Assembly (NCBI GenBank): GCA_964342855.1
Contig: CAYFIB010000001.1
Coordinates: 62,001 to 126,000, forward strand
Reading direction: 5' to 3'
Length of the DNA stretch: 64,000 bases
Origin: JBCBJX01 sp964342855
Lineage (GTDB): Bacteria; Pseudomonadota; Alphaproteobacteria; Caulobacterales; Parvularculaceae
Below, one piece after another: positions 16,598 to 25,352 of this stretch. Below the pieces are notes generated by a model. That model had not been told where the DNA came from and made no database searches. It saw nothing but the letters and a program-made list of their open reading frames with translations. Position 1 is the first letter of the stretch. Every line of letters starts with the position of its first letter. Both the position numbers and the translations under genes were made by a program.

Positions 16598-17803
16598 ATG
16601 TCCGCGACCGACATCGTCCTCGCCTTTTCCGGCGGCCTCGACACCAGCTATTGCGTCGTCTGGCTGAAGGAACAGGGCTTCAACGTCCACACCTATTACG
16701 TCGACACCGCCGGGCCCGGCGCGGCGGAAGCCTCCGCCGAGGCCGTCGAAGCCCGCGCGCTGGAGCTGGGCGCGACGACCCACCGCTCCATCGACGCTTC
16801 CGATCGTCTGTGGGAGGAGATCGTGACGCCCCTTGTCGCCGGCGGCGAGTGGCGTCAGGGGCGTTACCCCCTCCTCTGCTCGGATCGTTATCTTATCGTG
16901 AAGATCGGTGTCGAGATGATGCGCGAGATCGGCGCAGAGGTCGTCGGCCACGGCTGCACCGGCATGGGCAACGATCAGGTGCGCTTCGACCGCTCGCTTC
17001 GGGCTCTCGGCGCGCAACGCATCGTCGCGCCGATCCGCGCCGTTCCGCGGAACGCCGGAAACGTGCGCGCCTACGAGCAGAAATATCTGGAGCAGCATGG
17101 TTTCTCCGTGCCCGCCAAGCAGAAGTCCTACACCATCAACCAGAACCTTCTGGGCGCGACCTTTTCCGGCGGCGAGATCGACAAATGGGAACGCCCGGGC
17201 GACGGCGCCCGCTCGCTCACGCGCGCCCGCGCAGAGTGGCCGTCCGAACCGCACCGCCGCACCGTGCGTTTTGAAAAAGGCCGCGCCGTCGAACTCGACG
17301 GCGGCGCGACGGGTGCGGAGATCCTCGCCGAACTCAACGCCGCCTTCGGCGCTTATGGCGTCGGTTACGGAACGTATACGGGCGACACGACGGTCGGCCT
17401 CAAAGGTCGCATCGTTTTCGAAGCGCCGGGCCTCATCGCGCTGGAAGCCGCCCACCGGGCGCTGGAGCACGCCGTGTTCACGGCGGCGCAGAACGATTTC
17501 AAACCCGTCGCCGCACGCAAATGGGCGGACCTCGCCTATGATGGCGGCTATTTCGATCCGCTTCGGGAGCAACTGGAAGACTTCATCATGTCGACGCAGG
17601 AGCGCGTCACCGGCGAGGTCGTTCTGGAAACTTCCGGCGGTGTCGTGGACGCGGTCGAGGTTCGTTCCGACAACGTCCTTCAGCGCCCTGGCGCAACCTA
17701 TGCTCAAGCTGCGGACTGGACGGCGGAAGAGGCTGAAGGCTTCATCAAACTTGCTGGTCAGTCAGCCGCGCTCTGGGCGATCGCCGGAAAGAGCGGATCG
17801 TGA
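16598..17803 (+). CDS. argG: Argininosuccinate synthase
   Basis: Joins citrulline and aspartate using ATP. The chosen ATG at 16598 has AAGGAG 9 nt upstream and gives 401 residues; the longer open frame is read through the end of argF'. The N-type ATP pyrophosphatase loop SGGLDTS is at residues 11-17. GHGCTGMGNDQVRFD (about 121-135) and the C-terminal phrases GYGTYTGDTT and ARKWADLAYDGGYFDPLR are those of the divergent ArgG class seen with acetylated arginine pathways. The stop overlaps the GTG start of the next gene (GTGA), so translation is coupled. In this pathway it acts after deacetylation of N-acetylcitrulline. Confidence 0.95.
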   Translation: MSATDIVLAFSGGLDTSYCVVWLKEQGFNVHTYYVDTAGPGAAEASAEAVEARALELGATTHRSIDASDRLWEEIVTPLVAGGEWRQGRYPLLCSDRYLIVKIGVEMMREIGAEVVGHGCTGMGNDQVRFDRSLRALGAQRIVAPIRAVPRNAGNVRAYEQKYLEQHGFSVPAKQKSYTINQNLLGATFSGGEIDKWERPGDGARSLTRARAEWPSEPHRRTVRFEKGRAVELDGGATGAEILAELNAAFGAYGVGYGTYTGDTTVGLKGRIVFEAPGLIALEAAHRALEHAVFTAAQNDFKPVAARKWADLAYDGGYFDPLREQLEDFIMSTQERVTGEVVLETSGGVVDAVEVRSDNVLQRPGATYAQAADWTAEEAEGFIKLAGQSAALWAIAGKSGS

Positions 17804-18852
17804 CGCCGCTTGACGCCGTCCTGAAAGAGCTCTCGTGGCTGGTCGCGACGGACACGCGCAATCCGCCGCGTAAAATCGGCGTCGATGCCCCGCTGTTCTC
17901 CGAACTTCGCAGCCATCTGCCGGGGTTTGACTGCACGACATTCGACTACGGCGACGGGTGCCTCGCCTTTCACGCCGTGCGCGGAAAGACCGACACGCTC
18001 TTCAACGTACACCTTGATACGGTACCGGTCGCGCCGGGCTGGACGAGCGATCCGTTCAAGCTCGCGTTCGAATCGGATCGCGCGATCGGTCTCGGCGCGT
18101 GCGACATCAAAGGCGCGGCGGCCTGCCTGATCGCGCTCGCCCAGAGAACCGACGCGCCGGCTGCATTCCTGTTTTCGACGGACGAGGAAGCCGGAAACAG
18201 CGCCGCCGTTCGCGGCTTCCTCAAGGAAGGCTTCGACTACGAGCGCGCCATCGTGTGCGAACCGACCGGCGCGCGCGCGGTTCCCGGTCACAGAGGCATT
18301 TTCTCCGCGGAAGCGACGTTCACCGGCGTTTCCGGCCACGCTTCACAGGGCGGCCGTTCCGCCGTACACGCCGCCGCGACATGGATCGCCGCGTGTCTTG
18401 AGCTTCCCGAGACGCGGAACGCACGCCTCAATTTCGGTCGCATCGAGGGCGGCGTGAAGCCGAATATGATCGCAGCGGACTGTACGGTTCTGTTCGGCAT
18501 GCGCGCGCCGGCGGGCGCCGCGCCGGAGCCGATCGTCGACCGGATGATCGCGCTCGGCGGCGATCAGCTGGTCGGCGTCAAACCGCGCTTCAAAGGCCCC
18601 GCCCTGCCTGAGAGCGCCGACGCCGCCGCTCGGCAGGCATCGCTGGAGAACTGGACGCGGACGAAAAGTCTCGCGACCGCGGCCCCGGTCGATTTCTGGA
18701 CGGAAGCCTCCCTCTTCGCCGCGGCCGGCGTTCCCGCGCTCATCTTAGGGCCGGGCGACATCGCGCAAGCGCATTCCGCCGATGAGTGGGTTTCGTATGA
18801 AGACCTCACAACTGCCTACGACGCCTTTCACCGGATACTGACCGATGCCTGA
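17800..18852 (+). CDS. argE': N-acetylcitrulline deacetylase (M20 family)
   Basis: Zinc-dependent deacylase of the ArgE/DapE/CPG2 family, 350 residues, expected to remove acetate from N-acetylcitrulline so that ArgG can use the citrulline. His71 and Asp73 (in NVHLDTVP), Asp102 (CDIKGAA), the Glu129-Glu130 pair (STDEEAGNS) and Glu154 (CEPTGA) are the expected metal and catalytic residues. SGHASQGG starts the dimerisation domain. The GTG start overlaps the argG stop, and its own end overlaps the next gene by 8 bp. The specificity for acetylcitrulline rather than acetylornithine is inferred from the presence of an AOTCase in the same operon. Confidence 0.88.
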   Translation: MTPLDAVLKELSWLVATDTRNPPRKIGVDAPLFSELRSHLPGFDCTTFDYGDGCLAFHAVRGKTDTLFNVHLDTVPVAPGWTSDPFKLAFESDRAIGLGACDIKGAAACLIALAQRTDAPAAFLFSTDEEAGNSAAVRGFLKEGFDYERAIVCEPTGARAVPGHRGIFSAEATFTGVSGHASQGGRSAVHAAATWIAACLELPETRNARLNFGRIEGGVKPNMIAADCTVLFGMRAPAGAAPEPIVDRMIALGGDQLVGVKPRFKGPALPESADAAARQASLENWTRTKSLATAAPVDFWTEASLFAAAGVPALILGPGDIAQAHSADEWVSYEDLTTAYDAFHRILTDA

Positions 18853-20167
18853 ACCGACGCTTCGCACCGCGCTGACGGGGCTCCTCAGCCAGATCCAGGA
18901 CGGCAAGGAAATCCGCGCCTATCTCGACCGCTTCGGCGCGACGGACCGCGCGGCCTTCGCCGTCATCAAGGTCGGCGGCGCGGTTCTTTCCGACTCGCTC
19001 GATACTCTCGCGGCATCGCTCTCTCTTCTGCACACGGTCGGCCTGACGCCCATCGTCGTGCACGGCGCCGGGCCGCAGCTGGACGCCGCGATCACCGAAG
19101 CCGGCGTCGACGCAGGAAAAGCGGACGGGTTGCGCGTGACGACGCCGGACGTTCTGCGCGTCGTCGACCGCGTCGCGCGCGATGTCGGCGCGGACTTCGC
19201 CGCCGCGATCCGCGCTCATGGCGGGTCGGCGGCGACCATGCCGCCGAGCGTCGTCGAGGCACGCATGCTGGACGAAGACCGCCTTGGCCGGGTCGGCGAG
19301 CCCATCAGCGTCGATCTCAACCTGATCGAAAAGACCGCGGCTTCCGGCGCCATTCCGCTTCTCAGCTGCATCGGCGCGACGGCGGACGGGCGGCTTGTGA
19401 ACGTCAATGCGGATGCGGTGGCGCGTGCGCTCTGCCATGAGCTTCGCCCTCTGAAGATCGTCTTCGTCACCGGCGTCGGCGGCCTTCTGGACGAGCACGG
19501 ACGCATTATTTCGTCCATCAACCTCGATGCGGAATTGGATGCTCTGGCGAAAACCGGCGCCCTGCACTCCGGCATGAAGCTGAAGCTGGAAGAGATCGAT
19601 AAACTGCTGGAGCCACTGCCGGCCTCATCGTCGGTCTCCATCACCTCGCCTGACGGCCTCGTGCGCGAGCTCTTCACCCACGGCGGTCAGGGCACGCTGG
19701 TCCGCCGCGGCGAACGGGTGCGGACGATTACCGATCGCGCGGAGCTGGACATTGAGCGTCTCTCGGCGCTCGTGGAGTCGGCGTTCGGGCGCGCTCTGAA
19801 GCCGGAGGCTATTGAGGACGTCGATCTGAAACGGGCGTATGTCGCCGAAGCCTATCGCGCCGCGGCGATCACCAGCCCCTTGGGCGAGGCGGCCTATCTC
19901 GACAAGTTCGCGATCTCCCGCGACGCCCGCGGCGCCGGCCTCAGCCATACGCTCTGGCGCATGCTGACGGACGATGAACCGCTCCTCTACTGGCGATCTC
20001 GCGAAAACAATCCGTTCAACGCATTTTATTTCGAGCGCGCGAGCGGCTTTGTCCGCAAGTCGCCGTGGATCGTGTTCTGGGCGGGGCCCGCGGACCTCGC
20101 GGACGCGCGGCCGATCATCGATCAGATCGCCTCCCTGCCCTCGAGTTTCATCGAGGCCGACCAATGA
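18845..20167 (+). CDS. argBA: Bifunctional N-acetylglutamate kinase / N-acetylglutamate synthase
   Basis: Carries out the first two arginine steps, acetylation of glutamate and phosphorylation of N-acetylglutamate. Residues 1 to about 285 are an amino-acid kinase domain with IKVGGAVL (41-48), VHGAGPQL and the FVTGVGGLLDEHG phrase; residues from about 290 to 440 are a GNAT domain of the DUF619/NAT type, with YLDKFAISRDARGAGLSHTLWRML as the acetyl-CoA-binding part. This fusion is the vertebrate-like NAGS/K described from Xanthomonas and Maricaulis maris. The last GAT strand includes WRSRENNPFNAFYFERASGF. Overlaps argE' by 8 bp and argC by ATGA. Feedback inhibition by arginine is known in the family. 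Confidence 0.95.
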   Translation: MPEPTLRTALTGLLSQIQDGKEIRAYLDRFGATDRAAFAVIKVGGAVLSDSLDTLAASLSLLHTVGLTPIVVHGAGPQLDAAITEAGVDAGKADGLRVTTPDVLRVVDRVARDVGADFAAAIRAHGGSAATMPPSVVEARMLDEDRLGRVGEPISVDLNLIEKTAASGAIPLLSCIGATADGRLVNVNADAVARALCHELRPLKIVFVTGVGGLLDEHGRIISSINLDAELDALAKTGALHSGMKLKLEEIDKLLEPLPASSSVSITSPDGLVRELFTHGGQGTLVRRGERVRTITDRAELDIERLSALVESAFGRALKPEAIEDVDLKRAYVAEAYRAAAITSPLGEAAYLDKFAISRDARGAGLSHTLWRMLTDDEPLLYWRSRENNPFNAFYFERASGFVRKSPWIVFWAGPADLADARPIIDQIASLPSSFIEADQ

Positions 20168-21105
20168 GCATTTCCATCGGCCTTGTCGGCGCCCGCGGAT
20201 ATGTCGGCCGCGAACTCATCGACCTCATCAACGCGCACCCCGAGCTGTCGCTTGCATACGCGTCCTCGCGCGAGCTGGCGGGTAAGCCCGTCAGCGGACT
20301 ATCGCCTTCGTTTGACGGCGATCTGGAGTTCGAAGCGCTGGAAGCGGGCGATGTCGGCGCGCGCAAGGTCGATGCGATCGTCCTTGGGCTGCCGAACGGG
20401 TTGAGCGCGCCGTTTGTCACAGCGATCAACGACGAAGCGCCGGATACGCGCCTTGTGGACCTCAGCGGCGATCATCGCGCGGCGGCGGACTGGGTCTATG
20501 GCCTGCCGGAACTGAACCGCGAGACGATCCGGAACGCCCGACGTATCGCCAACCCCGGCTGCTACGCGACGGCGGCGCAATTGGCGCTCGCGCCCGTGCG
20601 CGATGCGGTTCGCGGTCCGGCGACCGTGTTCGGCGTCTCCGGCTGGTCGGGCGCCGGCACGACGCCGTCGCGCAAAAACGATCCGGACGCCGTGCGGGAC
20701 AATATTCAGCCCTACGCGCTTTCCGGCCACGCGCACGAAAGCGAGATCGCCCGCGGCGTTAACCTCGACATCCGCTTTCACCCGAGCGTCGCGCCGTTCT
20801 TCCGGGGATTGACGGTCGTCGCGTCCGCGATGATCGACCCGTCGATCGCGAATACCGTCGAGGAACGGTTTGAAGCCGCGTATGCGGCGGAACCATTCGT
20901 CATTCTGCAGAAGGACGCCGCCGAGCCTGCCGCCGCAGCCGACCGACACGACTGCATAGTCGGCGCAGTTTCAGCGGACAAAGACGGCCGCTTCGTTGCG
21001 ACCGCCGCGCTCGACAACCTTCTGAAGGGCGCCGCCAGCCAGGCGGTGCAGAACCTCAACCTCGCCTTCGGGTTGCCTGAAACCACCGGCCTCAATCCTC
21101 GCTGA
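20164..21105 (+). CDS. argC: N-acetyl-gamma-glutamyl-phosphate reductase
   Basis: NADPH-dependent reductive dephosphorylation of N-acetylglutamyl phosphate to the semialdehyde. 313 residues from the ATG at 20164, which overlaps the preceding stop (ATGA); a longer frame exists but reads through the argBA tail. The Rossmann start GLVGARGYVGREL (6-18) and the catalytic cysteine Cys133 in NPGCYATA are clear, as is GHAHESEI (substrate-binding histidine). Last gene of the arginine operon. Its 3' end overlaps the 3' end of the convergent symporter gene by 14 bp. The acetylornithine aminotransferase (argD) is not in this cluster. Confidence 0.95.
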   Translation: MSISIGLVGARGYVGRELIDLINAHPELSLAYASSRELAGKPVSGLSPSFDGDLEFEALEAGDVGARKVDAIVLGLPNGLSAPFVTAINDEAPDTRLVDLSGDHRAAADWVYGLPELNRETIRNARRIANPGCYATAAQLALAPVRDAVRGPATVFGVSGWSGAGTTPSRKNDPDAVRDNIQPYALSGHAHESEIARGVNLDIRFHPSVAPFFRGLTVVASAMIDPSIANTVEERFEAAYAAEPFVILQKDAAEPAAAADRHDCIVGAVSADKDGRFVATAALDNLLKGAASQAVQNLNLAFGLPETTGLNPR

Positions 21106-22510
21106 TCGCGTCCGTATTCGACGCGCCAACGCCTGGCGCGAAGAGCACGGCGAGACCGGCGAGCGCGCCGGGCAGCCCTTCAAAGACCGCGCCAGCGAAG
21201 CCGATATGGCGCCAATAGAGCGCGACGCCAACGCCGATGACGAGAGCGATGATCGCCCGCGCTTCGGACGGCCGCTTTCCTGCGACATAGGCGATCATCA
21301 GCGGGCCGAACGCCACGCCGAGAATCGACCATGACAGGATCACGAGATCGAACACGCTTTTCGGGCCGATGAGGGCGATGGCGAGCGCGAACATCGTCAC
21401 CGCCGCGGTCGCCGTTTTCATCATCCATGGCTTCTCCAGACGGTCCGGCGCGTAGTCGTGCGTCAACGCCGCTGAGCAACTGAGCACCAGACTGTCCGCC
21501 GTCGACATGGTCGCCGCGAAAACCCCCGCGAGGATCATCCCGACGAAAACGCCGGGCAGCAACTCCCGGGCCATGGTCGGGAGCGCCAGCTCCGGATCAA
21601 GGCTTGCAAGGTCCGGCAGATAGAGGCGCGCCAGCAGGCCGACGCCGGTCGCCAGACTGTAGAAGATCGTGAAATAGGCGTAGTACCAGAGGCGTACCCG
21701 GATCATCTGACCGGTATCTTTCAACGCCATGAACCGCACCATGATATGCGGTTGCCCGATGACGGCCGCGCCCGCCGCCATCCAGCCAACGACGAAGAGC
21801 GCAACGCCCGCGAGGCCCGGAACCAACATGGTCGGCGGGATGACGTCGAAATAGCCGTCGATTTCGCGGAACTGCGCGACCGCGCCGGACCAACCGCCCT
21901 GCCCCTGCAGCCCGACGATGAAGAGGAGCGTCATCGCGGCCATCATCACGATCGACTGCACGGCGTCCGTCCAGATCGAGGCGCGAATGCCCCCGGCGAT
22001 GGAGTAAGCGAGGATCATCAGTGAAACGATCACCGCGCCCAGGTTGGCGTTCCAGTCGAGCACGCCCTGAAGGGCCTTGCCGCCCGCCGCGATCTGCGCG
22101 GCGGCGTAGGAACCGAGAAAGATAATCATCACCGTCGCGGCGATCCGACGCCAGACGGCGAACTCGCGTCCGGTCCAACGCGCCAGAACCGACGCGTACG
22201 ATGCTTCGTTGGTGTCGACGGTCGCGGAATGAAGACGCCGGTGAATCCAGAGGGAAGCAAGGAAATCCCCCAGAAGCCACCCCGCCATCAGCCAGATCGC
22301 AGCGAACCCGGCCGTGTACGTATACCCGATGACGCCGATGAACATGTAGCCGGAATTGTTCGTCGCCACCGCCGAAAGCGAAGCGAGCCACGGCGATACC
22401 GTCCGCCCGGCGAGATAATAGTCCTTACGGTCCTTCTTCGCCTGAAACGCCGAGGCGAGGCCCACGCCGAGAAACAGCGCGAGAAAGAAAAGAAAACTGA
22501 TGGCGATCAT
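21092..22510 (-). CDS. Sodium:solute symporter, PutP-like SSS family
   Basis: Inner-membrane secondary transporter of 472 residues with about 12-13 hydrophobic helices. The opening YYLAGRTVSPWLASLSAVATNNSGY (about 30-54, key part DYYLAGR...SP) and the later MSTADSLVLS phrase are those of Na+/proline-type symporters. Its ATG overlaps the stop of the membrane TPR gene (22507-22510), so it is translationally coupled to it and lies at the end of the ectoine block. An osmolyte such as proline or ectoine is the likely cargo, judged from family and position only. The last 14 bp overlap argC on the other strand. Confidence 0.85.
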   Translation of the reverse strand: MIAISFLFFLALFLGVGLASAFQAKKDRKDYYLAGRTVSPWLASLSAVATNNSGYMFIGVIGYTYTAGFAAIWLMAGWLLGDFLASLWIHRRLHSATVDTNEASYASVLARWTGREFAVWRRIAATVMIIFLGSYAAAQIAAGGKALQGVLDWNANLGAVIVSLMILAYSIAGGIRASIWTDAVQSIVMMAAMTLLFIVGLQGQGGWSGAVAQFREIDGYFDVIPPTMLVPGLAGVALFVVGWMAAGAAVIGQPHIMVRFMALKDTGQMIRVRLWYYAYFTIFYSLATGVGLLARLYLPDLASLDPELALPTMARELLPGVFVGMILAGVFAATMSTADSLVLSCSAALTHDYAPDRLEKPWMMKTATAAVTMFALAIALIGPKSVFDLVILSWSILGVAFGPLMIAYVAGKRPSEARAIIALVIGVGVALYWRHIGFAGAVFEGLPGALAGLAVLFAPGVGASNTDAISED

Positions 22511-23469
22511 GTGGTGCGCCCCCCTTCATCCGCCGTTGGCAGGCTGATGTCCGTCAGCTCCAGAAATTCAGCGTCATCTTTCAGAGCATCGAGCGCGTCA
22601 TCGTTTCTCGCTTCGATCCTCAAGGATTCAGATCTTGAAATCGCGCTACGCAGATCATCCATCGCCTCTTCTACGAAACCCGTCGCCGCAAACGAACAGG
22701 CCCTCTGGTAGAAAGCGTGAGCGTTATCCGGCTCTTTGTCCAAGGCGCGATTACACAGACTGAGCGCCCACTGAGGTTCGTTCAACGCCAGCGCGGCATC
22801 CGCTTTGTACGTCATCGCCTCCACATCATCGGGGCGCAATCGCATTATTTCATCGTATACTGCGATTTTTGCGGCCGGCGTCGTCTCCTGCGAAGCCCGA
22901 AGCCAGAGCGAATGAACCTCGTTGGTGAGGTCAATTTCTTTCTGCGCTTCTCTCAGCTTGGCCGATTTCTTTTTGAGCTCGCCCTCGATTTGGTCCAGCC
23001 GCTCCGAGTACCCCTGCACAAGCTCGCCGACCCGGGCCTCGGCGATCTCGTTGATGCGCGACTTCACATCGCGCAGCGACGACCAACCGAGAAAGACAAG
23101 CAAAGTCGTCACGGCGATGATAATATAGAAAAAATACTCGACGGCCCGTTGCGCGTAAGCTGTCGCGTTCTCCGCAACCTGATATTCGCGCTGGGTTTGA
23201 CGCTCGATCAGTTCCGCGCGAAGGCGCTCCAGCTCGGTGCGCATCTTCAGCTGCTCATCGAGCAGAAAACGCGCCGTGAACGGCGAATAAAGCGGCTGCT
23301 CAAGATCAGCGATCGGCGCATCCACGCCGACCGGCGGATCAAGCGGCGCTTCCGCCTCCACCGCTTCGGCATCAGCTGGCTCCGGAGCATCCTGCGCCAG
23401 GCTGCTTGCGTTGAATATTATAATGAAGGCCGCGAAAATCGCGGCCTTCAAGATGGAATGACGCACCAC
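22507..23469 (-). CDS. Membrane-anchored coiled-coil and TPR protein in the ectoine block
   Basis: About 320 residues, starting at one of two adjacent GTG codons (23469 or 23466), with GGGGAG 8 nt upstream. It has a signal-like segment ending in SLAQ (about residue 25), an acidic Pro/Ala-rich linker, a first coiled coil (KMRTELERLRAELIERQ), a membrane helix (YFFYIIIAVTTLLVFLGW, about 112-130), a second coiled coil (EGELKKKSAKLREAQKE) and then TPR repeats (VYDEIMRLRPDDVEAMTYKADAAL and the following two units). It begins 17-20 bp after ask_ect and overlaps the symporter start, so it looks like part of the ectoine operon. I know no named family for it; a scaffold or sensor partner of the symporter is a guess. 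Confidence 0.75.
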   Translation of the reverse strand: MVRHSILKAAIFAAFIIIFNASSLAQDAPEPADAEAVEAEAPLDPPVGVDAPIADLEQPLYSPFTARFLLDEQLKMRTELERLRAELIERQTQREYQVAENATAYAQRAVEYFFYIIIAVTTLLVFLGWSSLRDVKSRINEIAEARVGELVQGYSERLDQIEGELKKKSAKLREAQKEIDLTNEVHSLWLRASQETTPAAKIAVYDEIMRLRPDDVEAMTYKADAALALNEPQWALSLCNRALDKEPDNAHAFYQRACSFAATGFVEEAMDDLRSAISRSESLRIEARNDDALDALKDDAEFLELTDISLPTADEGGRTT

Positions 23470-23485
23470 TCCGTCAGCTCCCCGT

Positions 23486-24931
23486 TTACGCCGCGGCTTT
23501 TTGTTCTGGCGCGACGATAACAGCGCCGTCAGGCTCGACCAACGCCCCATGAAGCGCGCGCACGGCCTCGTCGTAGTCATCAACATCGAGCATGAACATG
23601 GCGTCGACTTTGCGCGGCGTATTCTGATGAGCCAGAGGCTCAACGCCGACCGCATCAAGCGCTTTCAGCGCCGTCAAGGCAAGCCCCGAAACGCCGAGGT
23701 CTGACCCGATGGCCGACACGATGGAGACTTTCCGTGTCGTGATCTCAGCGGAAGGGTAAGCTTCCTCGATATCGCGAACCACGCGTTTCATTCTCTTCGA
23801 TGGCGCATCGAGATAGTGAACAATCGTGTTCGCGTTCGACGTTTTGGTGACGATCCTCACCTTATGGCGTGTCAGGACTTCGAGGATTTTTGCATCGTAT
23901 CCCTTCTTCCCCGTCATATCCTGTTCAAACACCTGCAGGGCGAATACGGAAGGAAGACCCGTGATGATCTCAACGCGCGGCGTTTCCGAAACATAGTCAC
24001 CGTCGATAACCGTTCCGTCATGGTCCGGCTCAAAGGTGTTCTTGATCCGCAGCGGAATCCCGGCCTGACGCAAACCCTTGGCCGCTGAGGGGTGGATCGC
24101 CTCCATCCCCATGTTCGAAAGCTGGTCAGCGACGTCGTAGTTCGTCCAACCGATCGTTCGAACACGGCCTTCGCCCACAAGACGCGGGTCGGCGCTGGAG
24201 AGGTGGAACTCTTTGTGGATGATCGCTTCCCGGGCGCCCGTCAGCACCGCGAGACGCGAAAACGTCACTTCAGAGTATCCACGGTCAAACTGACCCATCA
24301 GGCCGTCCCGGCAATGCGCATAACCGGTGACGATCGGGAGTTCCGATGAAAGATCAATTGTCTCCATCGCTCGCGTTATTCTCTCATCGAGCGACGGGCT
24401 CGACTCGTCCCGCCAGCCGGAAAGATCGATGAAACGCGCGTTCACGCCACGGCTCTGAAGCAACAGCACCGTGTTGTACGCGCTGTGCGCTTCGCCAAGC
24501 GCGGACAACATCTCACGCACGGTGAGCAGGTGCTCATCAAGGCGGAAATGCCCATAGGAGCAGAGCCGATGCAGATCGATCAGACAGCTTCGCACGCCTT
24601 CAATTCGCTCACGAACGAAAGCGTCAGCGGCCTCGCGGCTCTGCGTGTCCTCGAAAATCTCGCCATTCAGCCGCTGCATCTCAGCGCCGACCGACGAGAT
24701 CGCGTCGCTCCACGCCCATTGGCTTTCGGCCCCCGCGAACAGGGCGAACACGCCGGGTTCGCCGGTCTTTTTGTGCTCAAGAAGCTTGTTCGTCATGCCG
24801 CCATAGGCGGACACGACGAACATCCGGTTATAGAGCGCTGCGCCCTCGCGGTCGCCGATGAGGACGTTTTTCAGAACGTCCTCAGTTTTCGACATCGACG
24901 TGCCGCCAATTTTTTCAACAGTGTGGGTCAC
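23486..24931 (-). CDS. ask_ect: Ectoine-specific aspartate kinase
   Basis: Phosphorylates aspartate to feed aspartate semialdehyde into ectoine synthesis. The 481-residue protein starts with EKIGGTSMSK (kinase Lys in KIGGTS) and has the long insert AESQWAWSDAISSVGAEMQRLNGEIF that marks the Ask_Ect subtype, then VTGYAHCRDGLMGQFDRGYSE, and C-terminal ACT domains from about residue 330. Ask_Ect enzymes are known to be less sensitive to feedback inhibition than the housekeeping enzyme. It begins 11 bp after the end of ectC (24943). Confidence 0.95.
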   Translation of the reverse strand: MTHTVEKIGGTSMSKTEDVLKNVLIGDREGAALYNRMFVVSAYGGMTNKLLEHKKTGEPGVFALFAGAESQWAWSDAISSVGAEMQRLNGEIFEDTQSREAADAFVRERIEGVRSCLIDLHRLCSYGHFRLDEHLLTVREMLSALGEAHSAYNTVLLLQSRGVNARFIDLSGWRDESSPSLDERITRAMETIDLSSELPIVTGYAHCRDGLMGQFDRGYSEVTFSRLAVLTGAREAIIHKEFHLSSADPRLVGEGRVRTIGWTNYDVADQLSNMGMEAIHPSAAKGLRQAGIPLRIKNTFEPDHDGTVIDGDYVSETPRVEIITGLPSVFALQVFEQDMTGKKGYDAKILEVLTRHKVRIVTKTSNANTIVHYLDAPSKRMKRVVRDIEEAYPSAEITTRKVSIVSAIGSDLGVSGLALTALKALDAVGVEPLAHQNTPRKVDAMFMLDVDDYDEAVRALHGALVEPDGAVIVAPEQKAAA

Positions 24932-24942
24932 GACACCTCCCT

Positions 24943-25335
24943 TTATGCGGCGTCTTTTGGAGCCGGATACGCGCCATCAGCGCCGTGCACCTCGTCGCCG
25001 ACGACCGGCGGATTGAAGACGCACGCCATGGTCATTTCTTCGGTCGCGCGAAGGATGTGTTTGTCGTTCTGGTCGAGAGCGTACATCACGCCGGGCTCGA
25101 TGCGGTGCGTGACGCCCGTTTCCAGGTCTTCGATGGAGCCGGAACCTGATACGCAGTACACCGATTCAAGATGGTTCTTGTAGTGCATCTCCAGCTCGGC
25201 GCCCTTGTGGATGGTCGTAATGTGGAACGAGAAGCCCATCTTGTCGCCGGCGAGGAGCATACGGACGCTGGTCCAGCCTTCCGCGGAAACGGAACGATCA
25301 GAACGTTTGGCGGTGTCGTAGTCGCGAACAATCAT
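24943..25335 (-). CDS. ectC: L-ectoine synthase
   Basis: Cupin enzyme that cyclises N-gamma-acetyl-diaminobutyrate to ectoine. Length (130 residues) and the whole sequence match the family: MIVRDYDTAKRSDRSV at the start, WTSVRMLLAGDKMGFSFHITTIHKG, MHYKNHLESVYCVSGSGSIEDL with iron ligands from the Tyr/Glu/His region, and NDKHILRATEEM. It lies 17 bp after ectB. Confidence 0.97.
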   Translation of the reverse strand: MIVRDYDTAKRSDRSVSAEGWTSVRMLLAGDKMGFSFHITTIHKGAELEMHYKNHLESVYCVSGSGSIEDLETGVTHRIEPGVMYALDQNDKHILRATEEMTMACVFNPPVVGDEVHGADGAYPAPKDAA

Positions 25336-25352
25336 GTGTTTCTGCCTTTCGA

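Noticed and set aside
22314..22325. GTGTACGTATAC, similar to the MarR operator
   Set aside because: It is inside the coding region of the symporter and differs at the centre (TACGTA in place of TATATA).
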